Translations under genes and position numbers: made by a program
In this document: in pieces, positions 55,796-64,000 of the stretch
Position numbering within the stretch: position 1 is the stretch's first letter
How the letters are laid out: the number at the start of each line of letters is the position of its first letter
Source of the DNA: Derxia lacustris
GTDB taxonomy: Bacteria; Pseudomonadota; Gammaproteobacteria; Burkholderiales; Burkholderiaceae_E
Assembly: GCF_002105195.1 (NCBI RefSeq)
Contig: NZ_MUHU01000008.1
Location: forward strand, 124,001 to 188,000
Reading direction: 5' to 3'
Length of the DNA stretch: 64,000 nt
Notes under the pieces: generated by a model
The model's input: the letters and a program-made list of their open reading frames with translations, nothing else
What the model was told of the DNA's origin: nothing
The model's database searches: none

Positions 55796-56631
55796 TGCGC
55801 GGCGACTGGCAGGCGCGGCTCGATCTGCGTTTCTGGCCGTCGAGTGCGGCGAGCGGGCCGCGCACGCTGCTGGCGCGCAGTCACGAGGGGCCGCTGCGGG
55901 TGCAGAAGGCGCTCTATCCAGAGGGCGACGAGCTTTGCCATGTGCTGCTGGTGCATCCGCCGGGCGGCATTGCGGGCGGCGACCGGCTGGCGATCTCAGC
56001 CACGGTCGAGCGCGGCGCGCAGGGCTTCATCACCACGCCGGGCGCGGGCAAGTGGTATCGCGCCAATGGCCGCGAGGCCGGGCAGCAGGTGCGGCTCGCG
56101 GTGGCGGGTGATCTCGAATGGCTGCCGCAGGAGGCCATCGTCTATGACGCGGCCAGCGTGCGGTCGTCGCTGCGCATCGATCTGGCGCCGGGCGCGCGTT
56201 GCCTGGGCTGGGACATCGTGGCGCTGGGCCGACAGGCCGCCGGCGAGCGCTTCGCGACCGGGTGCTTCGGCCAGACCATCGAACTGTGGCGCGACGGGCA
56301 GCCGGCATGGATCGAGCTGACGCGACTGGCCGGCGGCGATGAGCTGCTCGCCTCGCCGGTGGGGCTGGATGGTGCGCATGTGTTCGGCTGCTTCTGGGCC
56401 TGCGGCCAGACCTGGAGCGATGCGGCGCTGGAAGCACTGCGCGAACGGCTCGCTGCCGAGCCGGCGACCCGCGCGCTGGCGCTGACGCGGCTGGCCGACG
56501 ATCTGCTGGTGGCGCGGCTGCGCGGCAGTCGGACCGAGGCGGTGCGCGCGGCGCTCGAAGCGTTGTGGTTGGCAGTGCGCGAGCCGGTGCTGGGCCGCGC
56601 GCCGCAACGGCCGCGCATCTGGGCCACCTGA
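55795..56631 (+). CDS. ureD: Urease accessory protein UreD
   Basis: 278 residues, the usual UreD/UreH length, no truncation. Family motifs: VLLVHPPGGIAGGDRL, FITTPGAGKWYR and EWLPQEAIVYDAA. UreD binds apo-urease and helps UreF and UreG insert nickel into UreABC. Placement at the end of the urt operon is common, but ureABC and ureEFG should follow; here a phasin-like gene and then imuB on the other strand follow instead. The rest of the urease system must lie elsewhere or be absent. Confidence 0.95.
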   Translation: MRGDWQARLDLRFWPSSAASGPRTLLARSHEGPLRVQKALYPEGDELCHVLLVHPPGGIAGGDRLAISATVERGAQGFITTPGAGKWYRANGREAGQQVRLAVAGDLEWLPQEAIVYDAASVRSSLRIDLAPGARCLGWDIVALGRQAAGERFATGCFGQTIELWRDGQPAWIELTRLAGGDELLASPVGLDGAHVFGCFWACGQTWSDAALEALRERLAAEPATRALALTRLADDLLVARLRGSRTEAVRAALEALWLAVREPVLGRAPQRPRIWAT

Positions 56632-56649
56632 TGATTGCAGCGACCGGTG

Positions 56650-56667
56650 TTGCGCAACGCATTGCAA
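56650..56667 (+). repeat. Palindromic motif cluster before the phasin-like gene
   Basis: TTGCGCAA (perfect palindrome) followed four nt later by TTGCAA, in the 99-nt gap between ureD and the next gene. It could be a regulator site, but no regulator can be named. Confidence 0.3.
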
Positions 56668-56730
56668 CGTCGGCCGCATCGCCCGGCCCGGCCGCGCAGG
56701 CTGGGGCTCCCTTTTCAACCGGAGCCTGGC

Positions 56731-57153
56731 ATGGCGAGCGATTTTGGCGGCGTGACCGCATGGAACAACTGGATCAAGGCCTGCGAGATCGGCTGGAGTG
56801 CACCGCAGGTGGTGGCGATGCGCCTGGGCGCGATGGCTGCGGCGGGTAGCAATCCCAGCGCACGCGACCGCGCCGAAAACGTCCGCATGGGGCAGGAGAA
56901 ATTGCAGGCCTTCAGCGAATCGTGGGTGGGCGTGGGCAGCCGCATGCAGCGCATGCAGCTGGACATGGCGATGCGCTGCTGGAAGGAAGGGCTGCGCTGG
57001 TGGACCCAGCCGTGGTGGCTCGGCAATGCGCAGGTTTTTCCGCGCCTGGACCTGATGCCGATGAACTACGCGCCACTGTTCAAGGCCGCGCTCGACCCGG
57101 TGCATCGCCGGGTGACGGGCAATGTGCGGCGTCTCGCGGCACGGCGCGCCTGA
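56731..57153 (+). CDS. Phasin-like polyhydroxyalkanoate granule-associated protein
   Basis: 140 residues from ATG 56731, preceded by ggag. The central pattern RMAAAGSNPSARDRAEN-like (LGAMAAAGSNPSARDR), MGQEKLQAFSES and the C-terminal PVHRRVTGNVRRL match betaproteobacterial PHA-associated phasins. Trp-rich amphipathic helices (GLRWWTQPWW) suit binding to a lipid or PHA surface. It would coat storage granules; no pha synthesis gene is in the window. Convergent with imuB across 18 nt. Recognition rests on motif memory, so moderate confidence. Confidence 0.65.
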   Translation: MASDFGGVTAWNNWIKACEIGWSAPQVVAMRLGAMAAAGSNPSARDRAENVRMGQEKLQAFSESWVGVGSRMQRMQLDMAMRCWKEGLRWWTQPWWLGNAQVFPRLDLMPMNYAPLFKAALDPVHRRVTGNVRRLAARRA

Positions 57154-57171
57154 CGCTGACGGTGCCGGCCT

Positions 57172-58752
57172 TCAGGCGAACTTGCCGTGCAGGAACCAGT
57201 GCTCGTCACCGCTGCCGCGCCGCTCGCGAAATAGCCAGAGCAGCTCGGCATCGGTGTTCTCTGCGATGAAGTAGTCGCGCACCGCCGGCTCGGCCGGGCG
57301 GATTTCGTCCCACCAGCCGCCCTCGACCCGCTCCGGCCCGGCAATCAGCCGCAGATCGCCGTGATGCCAGGGCCGCTCATTGCGTACCCGCAGCCGCACC
57401 GGGCGGCTCAGCAGCCAGGTCGGGCGCGGCAGCTGGTCGGCATTGCGCGCCGCGCCGGGTGCCCGCAGGTTGCGGCGGGCGGCAAAGTGGCTGGCCGGTG
57501 CCGGCGTGCCGAAGGCATGCAGCGCCTGGGCCGCCTCGGGCCGGTGGTCGTCGAGTAGCGCGATGGTCTGCACCGCGCCGGGACCAAGACGGGCACTGAG
57601 CCGCTCGGCCAGCCGGGCGATGGCGAGATCGTCCTGCGCCCGGCTTGGAAACAGCTCGCGCGAGCCGCCGTCGAGCATGTGCAGATCCTGGGCTTCGAGC
57701 CGCAGCTGGAAGACCGGCGCCGGCAGCGTGCTGCGCGCCAGATGCTCGCGCAGCAGCAGGCTGAGGTGTTCGAGATCGCGCGTGGGCTCGGACAGGCCGA
57801 TGACGAGTGGCGTGCAGCGCGGGCCGTCGTCGCGATGGCCTTCGTGATCGAGCTGGAGCACAAAGCCGCGCGTGGCCGCCTGTCGCGCACCCAGCCAGCC
57901 GACCAGCTGGATCAGCAGGCGCCGGCCGGCAAACAGCAGCGCCTCGGCATGGTCGACCCGCGCCATCAGTTCGAGGCGCGCCTCGAAGCGCTCGGGCGGC
58001 TGCCAGAAATCGCGCGGATCGGGCGCCTCGCCGTAGGCCCGGTCGAGCTCGTGCAGCAAGGCGTTGCCAAAGCGGTGCGCGATGCTGTCGCGCGGGAAAT
58101 GGCGTAGCGCGCCAAGCTGGCCGCAGCCGATGCCGACCAGCATGTCGACACAAGGCCGGGCCGCATCGAGCAGGGCGCTGGGCAAGGCGTCGAGCGCGCT
58201 GAGCGGGTCTTCCTCGGCCACGGAAGCCGGCGTCGTTGCGTCGCCGGCGCGATCGACCGGATGTCGCCCGGCATGCCCGACCTCGGCCGTGGCGCCGTGC
58301 TGGGCCAGCAGCCAGGCGCCGGTGGCGGTCGTGAAGGCGGCCGCCTCGGCACTCAGCCCAAGCTCGGCGACCGTGAAGCGAATGGCGTGCAGCAGCGCCT
58401 GAAAGCCGCCAAACAGCTTGAGACAGCCTTGCACTTCGAGCAACAGGCCGCGCGTGCCGCCGGCGCTGCGCACGAAGGCCAGGCTGGGCGTGAAGCGCGA
58501 GAGCGCGAGTGCCACTTCGCCGAGCGCCAGCACCTGTTCGGTCTCGTCGGCATCGACAAAGTTCAGCTGCGGGCAAAGGTCGAGCGCGAGCCCGCGTTTC
58601 TGCCCGAGCCGGATGCCGGCCGCCGCCGCCGCCGGGTTGCAGAGCGCAATCCGGTGCTCACGCGCGAGCGCGCGTGGCGGTGGCGGCTCGGCATCGTTGC
58701 GCCAACGGGCTTCAAGCGGCAGCTGCGTAAAGGCGAGGGCGATCCACAGCAT
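57172..58752 (-). CDS. imuB: ImuB, inactive Y-family polymerase homologue of the SOS mutasome
   Basis: 526 residues from ATG 58752. The N-terminus LWIALAFTQLPLEA aligns with Y-family polymerases (IDMDAFFA-type) but lacks the catalytic aspartates, as in all ImuB. TRGLLLEVQGCLKLFGG and RPTWLLSRPVRLR are ImuB signatures. ImuB is a scaffold that brings DnaE2 to the beta clamp in SOS mutagenesis. It overlaps imuA by 41 nt. No dnaE2 follows, so the partner polymerase must be elsewhere or missing. I do not see a clean QLxLF clamp-binding motif. Confidence 0.92.
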   Translation of the reverse strand: MLWIALAFTQLPLEARWRNDAEPPPPRALAREHRIALCNPAAAAAGIRLGQKRGLALDLCPQLNFVDADETEQVLALGEVALALSRFTPSLAFVRSAGGTRGLLLEVQGCLKLFGGFQALLHAIRFTVAELGLSAEAAAFTTATGAWLLAQHGATAEVGHAGRHPVDRAGDATTPASVAEEDPLSALDALPSALLDAARPCVDMLVGIGCGQLGALRHFPRDSIAHRFGNALLHELDRAYGEAPDPRDFWQPPERFEARLELMARVDHAEALLFAGRRLLIQLVGWLGARQAATRGFVLQLDHEGHRDDGPRCTPLVIGLSEPTRDLEHLSLLLREHLARSTLPAPVFQLRLEAQDLHMLDGGSRELFPSRAQDDLAIARLAERLSARLGPGAVQTIALLDDHRPEAAQALHAFGTPAPASHFAARRNLRAPGAARNADQLPRPTWLLSRPVRLRVRNERPWHHGDLRLIAGPERVEGGWWDEIRPAEPAVRDYFIAENTDAELLWLFRERRGSGDEHWFLHGKFA

Positions 58753-59521
58753 GGTCGTACCTGACGGGCTGAAGGGCGGGGAGCGGGCTCTCGATCGGAT
58801 CGGCCTGACCGAGCGACACGAGCGGCGGCGGCAGTTCGAGGCGCAGGGGCGCATCGAGCCAGGGGCCGCGCCGCTTGAGGATGTCGATTTCGAGCCGGTG
58901 CGGGCTGGTGCCGGTCAGCTCGCCGACATGACTGCCGCGCACCGCCTTGCAGGCCAGCCGCAGCGGCGCCGGCGACGACTCGATCTGCGCCGTTTGCGGT
59001 CGCATGACGAAGCACAGGCCATCGCTGCCCTGGGCCGCCAGTTGCAGGCGCCGGAGCTGATCGGGGCGCGCCTCGGGCAGCCAGACCAGCAGCGCGCCAA
59101 AGCTCGGGCAGCGCAGCGACTGTTCGACGGCCCAGAGTCGGTCGGTGGCCTGATCGGCATCGATGACGAGCAGCCGATCAAGCCGCAGACCGAGCTTTTC
59201 GAGCGCCGGTCCGTAAGGCAGATGTTTGCAATCGTCGAGCGCGGGCGGCGCGATCAGCACCATCCAGCGTTCCTCGTCGGCCAGCCGCCGCAGCACCGGT
59301 GCGAGCAGCCGCAATTCACCGATGCCGGCGCGCGGCAGCAGCAGTTCGGTCAGCGTCCCGACTGGCCAGCCACCGCCCGGCAGCTCTTGATCGAGACGTC
59401 GAAAGCCAGTGGAAACCGTGGGCTGGTCGTCATCCGAAAACTCGTCGCCGGACCACATGAACCGATGCAGCAAGGCGCCGACGCGGCGTCCGGATTCGCG
59501 GATTGCGTGGAGGATGGCCAT
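58712..59521 (-). CDS. imuA: ImuA, SOS mutagenesis accessory protein
   Basis: 269 residues from ATG 59521. An in-frame ATG at 59545 would overlap lexA by 17 nt; the later one leaves a 7-nt gap. RecA-fold-like core: VSTGFRRLDQELPGGGWPVGTLTELL, then GLRLDRLLVIDADQATDRLWAVEQSL and LVWLPEARPDQLRRLQLAA, all typical of ImuA/SulA-related proteins. The Walker A loop is degenerate, as usual in ImuA. It belongs to the lexA-imuA-imuB operon and is expected to be LexA-controlled. Confidence 0.92.
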   Translation of the reverse strand: MAILHAIRESGRRVGALLHRFMWSGDEFSDDDQPTVSTGFRRLDQELPGGGWPVGTLTELLLPRAGIGELRLLAPVLRRLADEERWMVLIAPPALDDCKHLPYGPALEKLGLRLDRLLVIDADQATDRLWAVEQSLRCPSFGALLVWLPEARPDQLRRLQLAAQGSDGLCFVMRPQTAQIESSPAPLRLACKAVRGSHVGELTGTSPHRLEIDILKRRGPWLDAPLRLELPPPLVSLGQADPIESPLPALQPVRYDHAVDRPRLYAAAA

Positions 59522-59528
59522 GACCGGC

Positions 59529-60206
59529 TCAGCGCACGCCGACACGGATCAGGCCCACGGCGAGGCCTTCGATGGCGAAGCTCTCGTCATCGGCCCTAAC
59601 TTCGATCGGCGTGAAGTCCGGGTTCTCGGGCAGCAGCTCGATCATTCCGCCACGCTTGCGGTAGCGCTTGACCGTGACCTCGTCGCCAAGTCGCGCCACC
59701 ACGATCTGCCCGGTGCGCGCTTCCGACTTGCGCTGAACCGCGAGCAGGTCGCCGTCGAGGATGCCGGCATCGCGCATGCTCAGTCCGCGCACCTTGAGCA
59801 GATAGTCGGGGCGGGCCGAGAACATCGACGGATCGCAGGCATAGCTCGCCTGGATGTGCTCGGCCGCGAGGATCGGGCTGCCCGCCGCGACGCGGCCGAC
59901 GAGTGGCAGGCTCAGGCCGCGCGACTGGCCTTCGTCGGCGCCCGCCGCGGTGGGATCGACAGGGGCGCACATCCGGATGCCGCGCGACGCGCCGGGTGTC
60001 AGCTCGATGACGCCTTTCTTGGCCAATGCCTGAAGATGATCTTCCGCCGCATTCACCGAACGAAAGCCGAGACTGGCCGCGATCTCCGCGCGGGTCGGCG
60101 GAAAACCCGACTCGCGCAGCGAGCGAGCAATCAGTTCGAGGACTTCGCGCTGGCGATCGGTGAGCCTGGCGCCGGAAGCGGGGGCGGTGAGTTGGGTTCG
60201 AGTCAT
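59529..60206 (-). CDS. lexA: LexA repressor
   Basis: 225 residues. Winged helix-turn-helix (residues 16-78: [26 protein letters not shown]) and an S24 autoprotease domain. Self-cleavage is between A108 and G109 in RVAAGSPI; the nucleophile is S143 (GLSMRDAG) and the general base K180 (EVTVKRY). It represses SOS genes until RecA filaments trigger cleavage. The perfect LexA box upstream (60286-60301) implies autoregulation and control of imuA and imuB, which follow on the same strand. Confidence 0.97.
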   Translation of the reverse strand: MTRTQLTAPASGARLTDRQREVLELIARSLRESGFPPTRAEIAASLGFRSVNAAEDHLQALAKKGVIELTPGASRGIRMCAPVDPTAAGADEGQSRGLSLPLVGRVAAGSPILAAEHIQASYACDPSMFSARPDYLLKVRGLSMRDAGILDGDLLAVQRKSEARTGQIVVARLGDEVTVKRYRKRGGMIELLPENPDFTPIEVRADDESFAIEGLAVGLIRVGVR

Positions 60207-60285
60207 CGGAATTGCCCTGGAAGTGTTCTTGTCCGGCAGTCATAGCGGCCGACTGCGCATCAACTACTGGATGGATGATCGGTAT

Positions 60286-60301
60286 CTGTAGTTTTGTACA
60301 G
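60286..60301 (-). promoter_or_regulatory. LexA (SOS) box upstream of lexA
   Basis: CTGT-N8-ACAG with central agttttgt, a perfect match to the proteobacterial SOS box, 80 nt upstream of the lexA ATG. A TTGCCA -35 on the minus strand (60312-60317) lies just before it, placing the operator over the promoter. Confidence 0.9.
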
Positions 60302-60363
60302 TATTGCTGACTTGGCAAGACCCACCCCTTCAGCGCTCGAAAAGGGCGGTTCGGACGTTCGGC

Positions 60364-60369
60364 TAGAAT
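60364..60369 (+). promoter_or_regulatory. -10 element for tRNA-Leu
   Basis: TAGAAT, 32 nt before the tRNA. The -35 is not clear. Confidence 0.45.
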
Positions 60370-60400
60370 GGCTTCCATCCGTAACGTCGACGCTTGCACT

Positions 60401-60487
60401 GCGCGGGTGGCGAAATTGGTAGACGCACGAGGTTTAGGTCCTCGCGGTTGAAAGACTGTGCAGGTTCGATTCCTGTCCCGCGCACCA
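60401..60487 (+). tRNA. tRNA-Leu (TAG)
   Basis: 87 nt with encoded CCA. Acceptor gcgcggg / cccgcgc; anticodon stem cgagg/cctcg encloses tttaggt, anticodon TAG (reads CUA and other CUN codons); a long variable arm follows as in class-II tRNAs; T-arm caggttcgattcctg. It precedes tig, a placement common in proteobacteria. Confidence 0.97.
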
Positions 60488-60574
60488 ACAATGTCGTCGA
60501 CGAGGGCATCCGTTTCGTGATTGCGATGGATGCGCCGGGCCGGAACTCATATTCAAGGATCGGTAGTTTCCAAC

Positions 60575-61888
60575 ATGCAAATTGAACAAGTCAGCGCGCT
60601 CGAGCGTCGCGTCCAGATCAGCGTTCCTCTCGCGGAAATCGCCAAGGAAGTCGAATCCCGTCTCAAGCGTCTGTCGCGCTCGGTCAAGATGCAGGGTTTT
60701 CGTCCTGGCAAGGTGCCGCTCAAGCTGGTGGCGCAGAACTACGGATTCCAGGTCCAGAACGAAGTCGTCAGCGAACGAATCAACGATGCGGTGAGCAAGG
60801 TGATTTCCGATGCGCAATTGCGTGTCGCCGGTCAGCCGCGCGTCGAGCCCAAGGCTGCGGAAGAGGGCTCTGAAGCCAGCGAAAGCGCCAATTTCATCGC
60901 GACCTTCGAAGTGTTTCCCGAGATCGTCTTTGGCGATTGGAAAACGGCGGAAGTCGAGCGCGTCGAATCGCCGGTTACCGATGTCGAAATCGACAAGACG
61001 ATTGAAATTCTGCGCAAGCAGCGTCAGACCTGGGCCGATGTCGATCGTGCCGCCGAGGATGGTGACCGCGTGACCTGCGATTTCGTCGGCCGTCTTGACG
61101 GCGTCGAATTCGAAGGCGGCAAGGCGCAAGACTTTGTTTTCGTGATCGGTGCCAAGCAGATGCTGCCCGAGTTCGAACAAGGTGCGTTGGGCCTCAAGGC
61201 AGGCGACTCACGCACTTTCTCGATGAGCTTTCCGGCCGACTATCACGGCAAGGATGTGGCTGGCAAAACTGCCGAATTCGACATCACTATCAAGGCTGTC
61301 GCAGGTTCGGTACTGCCTGAAGTGGATGCTGAATTCGCCAAGCAGTTGGGCGTCGAGGATGGCGATCTTTCCAAGATGCGCGATGACGTTCGCACGAATC
61401 TCGAGCGTGAAATCGGCAGCCGAACCAAGGCGCGTACCAAAGACAGCGTGATGAATGCGCTGCTCAAGGTCGCCGAATTCGAAGTGCCCAAGGCATTGAT
61501 CGAACAGGATATCGAGCGACTGCGCGAGATGGCCCGGAACGATCTGAAGCAGCGTGGTATGCAGGTCGATGACAGCCTTCCTTTTCCTGATGAACTGTTT
61601 CAGGCACAGGCAGAGCGGCGCGTTCGTCTTGGGCTGGCCATCGGCGAGATCGTCAATCGCAATGGCCTGAATGCCAGCCAAGACCAAGTGAGATTGCATA
61701 TCGAAGACTTTGCGAAAAGCTATGAAGACCCAGCCTCAGTCATGGCATGGTATTTCAGTGATCGCAAGCGTCTGGCTGATGTTGAAGCTGTTGTCCTTGA
61801 AGACAACGTTGTTAATTGGGTGCTTGGCCAGGCGAATGTGACCGAAAAAGCGGTATCGTTTGACGAACTGATGAACGCCGCGAACTGA
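60575..61888 (+). CDS. tig: Trigger factor (ribosome-associated chaperone)
   Basis: 437 residues, as E. coli (432). The N-terminal ribosome-binding domain has the signature GFRPGKVP (residues 41-48). The FKBP-type prolyl isomerase domain follows at about 150-250 ([33 protein letters not shown]), then the C-terminal substrate cradle. It binds L23 at the tunnel exit and shields nascent chains. GC content falls toward this end of the window. It is followed by clpP after 49 nt, the conserved tig-clpP-clpX order. Confidence 0.98.
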   Translation: MQIEQVSALERRVQISVPLAEIAKEVESRLKRLSRSVKMQGFRPGKVPLKLVAQNYGFQVQNEVVSERINDAVSKVISDAQLRVAGQPRVEPKAAEEGSEASESANFIATFEVFPEIVFGDWKTAEVERVESPVTDVEIDKTIEILRKQRQTWADVDRAAEDGDRVTCDFVGRLDGVEFEGGKAQDFVFVIGAKQMLPEFEQGALGLKAGDSRTFSMSFPADYHGKDVAGKTAEFDITIKAVAGSVLPEVDAEFAKQLGVEDGDLSKMRDDVRTNLEREIGSRTKARTKDSVMNALLKVAEFEVPKALIEQDIERLREMARNDLKQRGMQVDDSLPFPDELFQAQAERRVRLGLAIGEIVNRNGLNASQDQVRLHIEDFAKSYEDPASVMAWYFSDRKRLADVEAVVLEDNVVNWVLGQANVTEKAVSFDELMNAAN

Positions 61889-61937
61889 TCCTCCCAGACG
61901 CGGACGACTGGTCTTTCAACGGAAGAACGAGGGCAGC

Positions 61938-62552
61938 ATGAATATTGATCCACGCGATCCGCAAGCGCTCGGCATGGTGCCGATCGTCGTCGAGCAATCC
62001 GGCCGAGGCGAACGCGCCTACGACATTTATTCGCGCCTGTTGCGTGAACGGATCATCTTCCTCGTTGGCCCTGTGAACGACCAGAGTGCCAATCTCGTCG
62101 TGGCGCAGATGCTTTTTCTTGAGTCGGAAAATCCGGACAAGGATATCTATCTGTATATCAATTCGCCTGGTGGTTCTGTTTACGCAGGTCTGGCGATTTA
62201 CGACACGATGCAGTTCATCAAGCCGGATGTTTGTACGCTCTGCACCGGCTTGGCAGCCAGCATGGGGGCATTTCTCCTGACTGCGGGTGCCAAGGGCAAG
62301 CGTATGGCACTGCCGAACTCGCGGATCATGATTCATCAGCCTTTGGGCGGCGCCCAAGGCCAAGCTTCCGATATCGAAATTCAGGCGCGGGAGATTCTGT
62401 ATCTGCGTGAACGCCTGAATACGATCCTTTCCGAACGCACCGGACAGAGTATTGAGCGTATTGGTCGGGATACCGATCGCGACAATTTCTTGTCTGCCGA
62501 AGGGGCTGTCGAATACGGTTTGATCGACAAGGTCATGACCAAGCGCGATTGA
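61938..62552 (+). CDS. clpP: ATP-dependent Clp protease proteolytic subunit
   Basis: 204 residues. Catalytic triad S108 ([11 protein letters not shown]), H133 (IMIHQPLGG) and D182 ([13 protein letters not shown]), the same spacing as E. coli S97/H122/D171. ClpP forms a double heptameric ring that degrades proteins unfolded by ClpX or Clp[20 protein letters not shown] is the oxyanion loop region. clpX follows after 37 nt. Confidence 0.98.
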   Translation: MNIDPRDPQALGMVPIVVEQSGRGERAYDIYSRLLRERIIFLVGPVNDQSANLVVAQMLFLESENPDKDIYLYINSPGGSVYAGLAIYDTMQFIKPDVCTLCTGLAASMGAFLLTAGAKGKRMALPNSRIMIHQPLGGAQGQASDIEIQAREILYLRERLNTILSERTGQSIERIGRDTDRDNFLSAEGAVEYGLIDKVMTKRD

Positions 62553-62589
62553 GCGACGGTCTTTTCAAATAGCTTGGTAGAGGAAGCAA

Positions 62590-63855
62590 ATGACAGACAA
62601 GAAGGGGACGTCGAGCGAGAAACTGCTGTATTGCTCGTTCTGCGGGAAAAGTCAGCACGAGGTCAAGAAGCTCATAGCGGGCCCCTCGGTCTTCATTTGC
62701 GATGAATGCATTGAGCTTTGCAACGACATCATTCGCGAAGAGATCGCCCAAGACGCTCCGGCGACGAAGGGCGATTTACCTAGTCCGCGGGAGATTTGTC
62801 AAATCCTCGACCAATATGTGATTGGTCAGGATACCGCCAAGAAAATTTTGGCAGTTGCTGTTTACAACCACTACAAACGCCTGAAGCACATGGGGGCAAA
62901 AGACGAGGTCGAACTGGCCAAGTCTAATATTTTGCTGGTCGGGCCAACGGGTTCTGGCAAAACGTTATTGGCCCAGACTCTGGCGCGATTGCTCAATGTT
63001 CCGTTCGTAATGGCTGATGCAACCACTTTGACCGAAGCAGGTTATGTCGGCGAAGACGTGGAAAACATCATTCAGAAGTTGTTGCAGAATTGCAATTACG
63101 AAATTGAGAAGGCTCAGCGAGGAATTGTCTATATCGACGAAATCGACAAGATTTCTCGAAAGTCAGACAATCCTTCAATTACCCGGGATGTTTCCGGTGA
63201 AGGTGTGCAGCAGGCTTTGCTGAAGCTGATCGAGGGAACTGTGGCTAGTGTGCCGCCTCAAGGCGGGCGCAAACATCCGAACCAGGATTTTGTTCAGATC
63301 GACACTACAAACATTCTGTTCATATGCGGCGGAGCTTTTGACGGACTAGAAAAAGTAATCCGCAATCGATCTGAGCGTAGTGGGATCGGTTTTGGGGCTA
63401 CGGTTCGTAGTAAAAGCGAAACGGCGGTGGGGCAGTGGTTGCGTGATGTTGAACCTGAAGATTTGATCAAGTTCGGTATTATTCCTGAGCTCATTGGTCG
63501 TTTGCCGGTTATCGCGACCTTGGATGAGTTGAACGAGGACGCACTCATTCAAATTCTTGTTGAACCCAAAAATGCCTTGGTGAAGCAATATCAACGCTTG
63601 CTTCAAATGGAGGGGGTGGAACTTGAGTTCAGAGCGGATGCACTTCGGGCGATTGCCAAGAAGGCTCTGGCAAGGAAGACTGGTGCTCGTGGCTTGAGGT
63701 CAATTATTGAGCATGTTTTGTTGGAAAGTATGTTCGAGTTGCCCACGCTGGAAAATGTAGAGAAAGTGGTGGTCGATGAAAACTGCATTGCAAGCAATGG
63801 GGTTCCGTTGCTGATCTACGGTGACCTACCGAAAGTCGCTGCATCAGATCATTAA
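62590..63855 (+). CDS. clpX: ATP-dependent Clp protease ATP-binding subunit ClpX
   Basis: 421 residues. A C4 zinc finger (C15, C18, C37, C40) for substrate and adaptor binding, Walker A GPTGSGKT at 118-125, Walker [11 protein letters not shown], pore loop GYVGEDV, and the IGF loop for ClpP docking in [12 protein letters not shown]. Sensor 2 is GARGLRSI. It unfolds tagged proteins, including LexA fragments and SsrA-tagged peptides, and feeds them to ClpP. This gene is clearly less GC-rich than the rest of the window. A terminator follows. Confidence 0.98.
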   Translation: MTDKKGTSSEKLLYCSFCGKSQHEVKKLIAGPSVFICDECIELCNDIIREEIAQDAPATKGDLPSPREICQILDQYVIGQDTAKKILAVAVYNHYKRLKHMGAKDEVELAKSNILLVGPTGSGKTLLAQTLARLLNVPFVMADATTLTEAGYVGEDVENIIQKLLQNCNYEIEKAQRGIVYIDEIDKISRKSDNPSITRDVSGEGVQQALLKLIEGTVASVPPQGGRKHPNQDFVQIDTTNILFICGGAFDGLEKVIRNRSERSGIGFGATVRSKSETAVGQWLRDVEPEDLIKFGIIPELIGRLPVIATLDELNEDALIQILVEPKNALVKQYQRLLQMEGVELEFRADALRAIAKKALARKTGARGLRSIIEHVLLESMFELPTLENVEKVVVDENCIASNGVPLLIYGDLPKVAASDH

Positions 63856-63873
63856 AGACTGTGATCGAGAAGA

Positions 63874-63900
63874 AAAGGCCGCATGTAGCGGCCTTTCGTC
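63874..63900 (+). terminator. Rho-independent terminator after clpX
   Basis: A 9-bp perfect stem (aaaggccgc / gcggccttt) with loop atgta, followed by CGTCT. The T-run lies in the stem's 3' arm. It closes the clp operon. Confidence 0.75.
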
Positions 63901-64000
63901 TATCTGAGTGATGGTACTTCTCTGCCGCAGATTTGCTCAAACAGAGGTACTTGTTTTTGAGCGTATGATCCCAAGGTACCGGAAGAGCAAACCCAAGGAT
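63901..64000 (+). other. Intergenic end of window, no gene seen
   Basis: 100 nt with small imperfect inverted repeats (ggtac/gtacc-type and gctcaaa/tttgagc). It may hold the promoter of the next gene, which in this order is often lon, but nothing in it can be named. Confidence 0.3.

Noticed and set aside
63901..64000. Imperfect inverted repeats after clpX
   Set aside because: Short and interrupted; no regulator site or gene can be supported.

Overview
This is a GC-rich bacterial chromosome segment from a betaproteobacterium, most probably of the order Burkholderiales. The main evidence is the run gyrA / serC-pheA-hisC-tyrA-aroA-cmk-rpsA-ihfB-lapA-lapB-hldD, which is typical of that order. 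The rng-maf-rlmH-rsfS-nadD block, the tRNA-Leu/tig/clpP/clpX block and frequent TAAAAT or TACAAT -10 boxes just upstream of start codons agree with it. I cannot name a genus from the sequence alone. I see no CRISPR array, insertion sequence, integrase or prophage; the window is almost entirely coding and no gene-free stretch exceeds about 260 bp.

Layout: 1-9122 holds the 3' part of gyrA, a small secreted unknown, serine and aromatic amino-acid genes (serC, pheA, hisC, tyrA, aroA) and cmk. 9296-14382 holds rpsA, ihfB, the LPS-control pair lapA/lapB, the heptose epimerase hldD and a ComEA-like protein. 14379-24242 is housekeeping: rnhA, a methyltransferase, gloB, mltD, a HerA-like ATPase, a YebC regulator, purD, hemF and cysM. 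24390-31105 is a type IV pilus minor-pilin operon (fimT, pilV, pilW, pilX, pilY1, pilE) that is clearly AT-richer than its surroundings from pilW onward. 31148-36493 carries dnaE and msbA. 36427-41771, on the minus strand, is an LPS core/O-antigen glycosylation cluster that includes an O-antigen ligase fused to a family-9 glycosyltransferase. 41791-45831, also minus, is rng-maf-rlmH-rsfS-nadD. 46039-49110 carries dnaQ, tRNA-Val and fadB.

49367-56631 is a urea ABC-transporter operon (urtABCD, a LysE-type exporter, urtE) ending in ureD, preceded by a sigma-54-like promoter. The other urease genes are not in the window. A phasin-like gene follows. On the minus strand, lexA-imuA-imuB form an SOS mutagenesis operon with a perfect CTGT-N8-ACAG LexA box. 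The window closes with tRNA-Leu, tig, clpP and clpX.

Functional links: lapA/lapB, hldD, msbA and the glycosyltransferases all serve outer-membrane LPS assembly. The urt operon and ureD import urea and support urease. The pil genes build the pilus tip. The best candidates for something unusual are the ligase-glycosyltransferase fusion; an AroA whose glyphosate-contact loop is naturally altered at both TIPS positions; an RsfS with a histone-H1-like tail; a PilY1 that seems to lack its calcium loop; and the exporter inserted into the urea-transport operon. I did not find a wholly novel multi-gene system.
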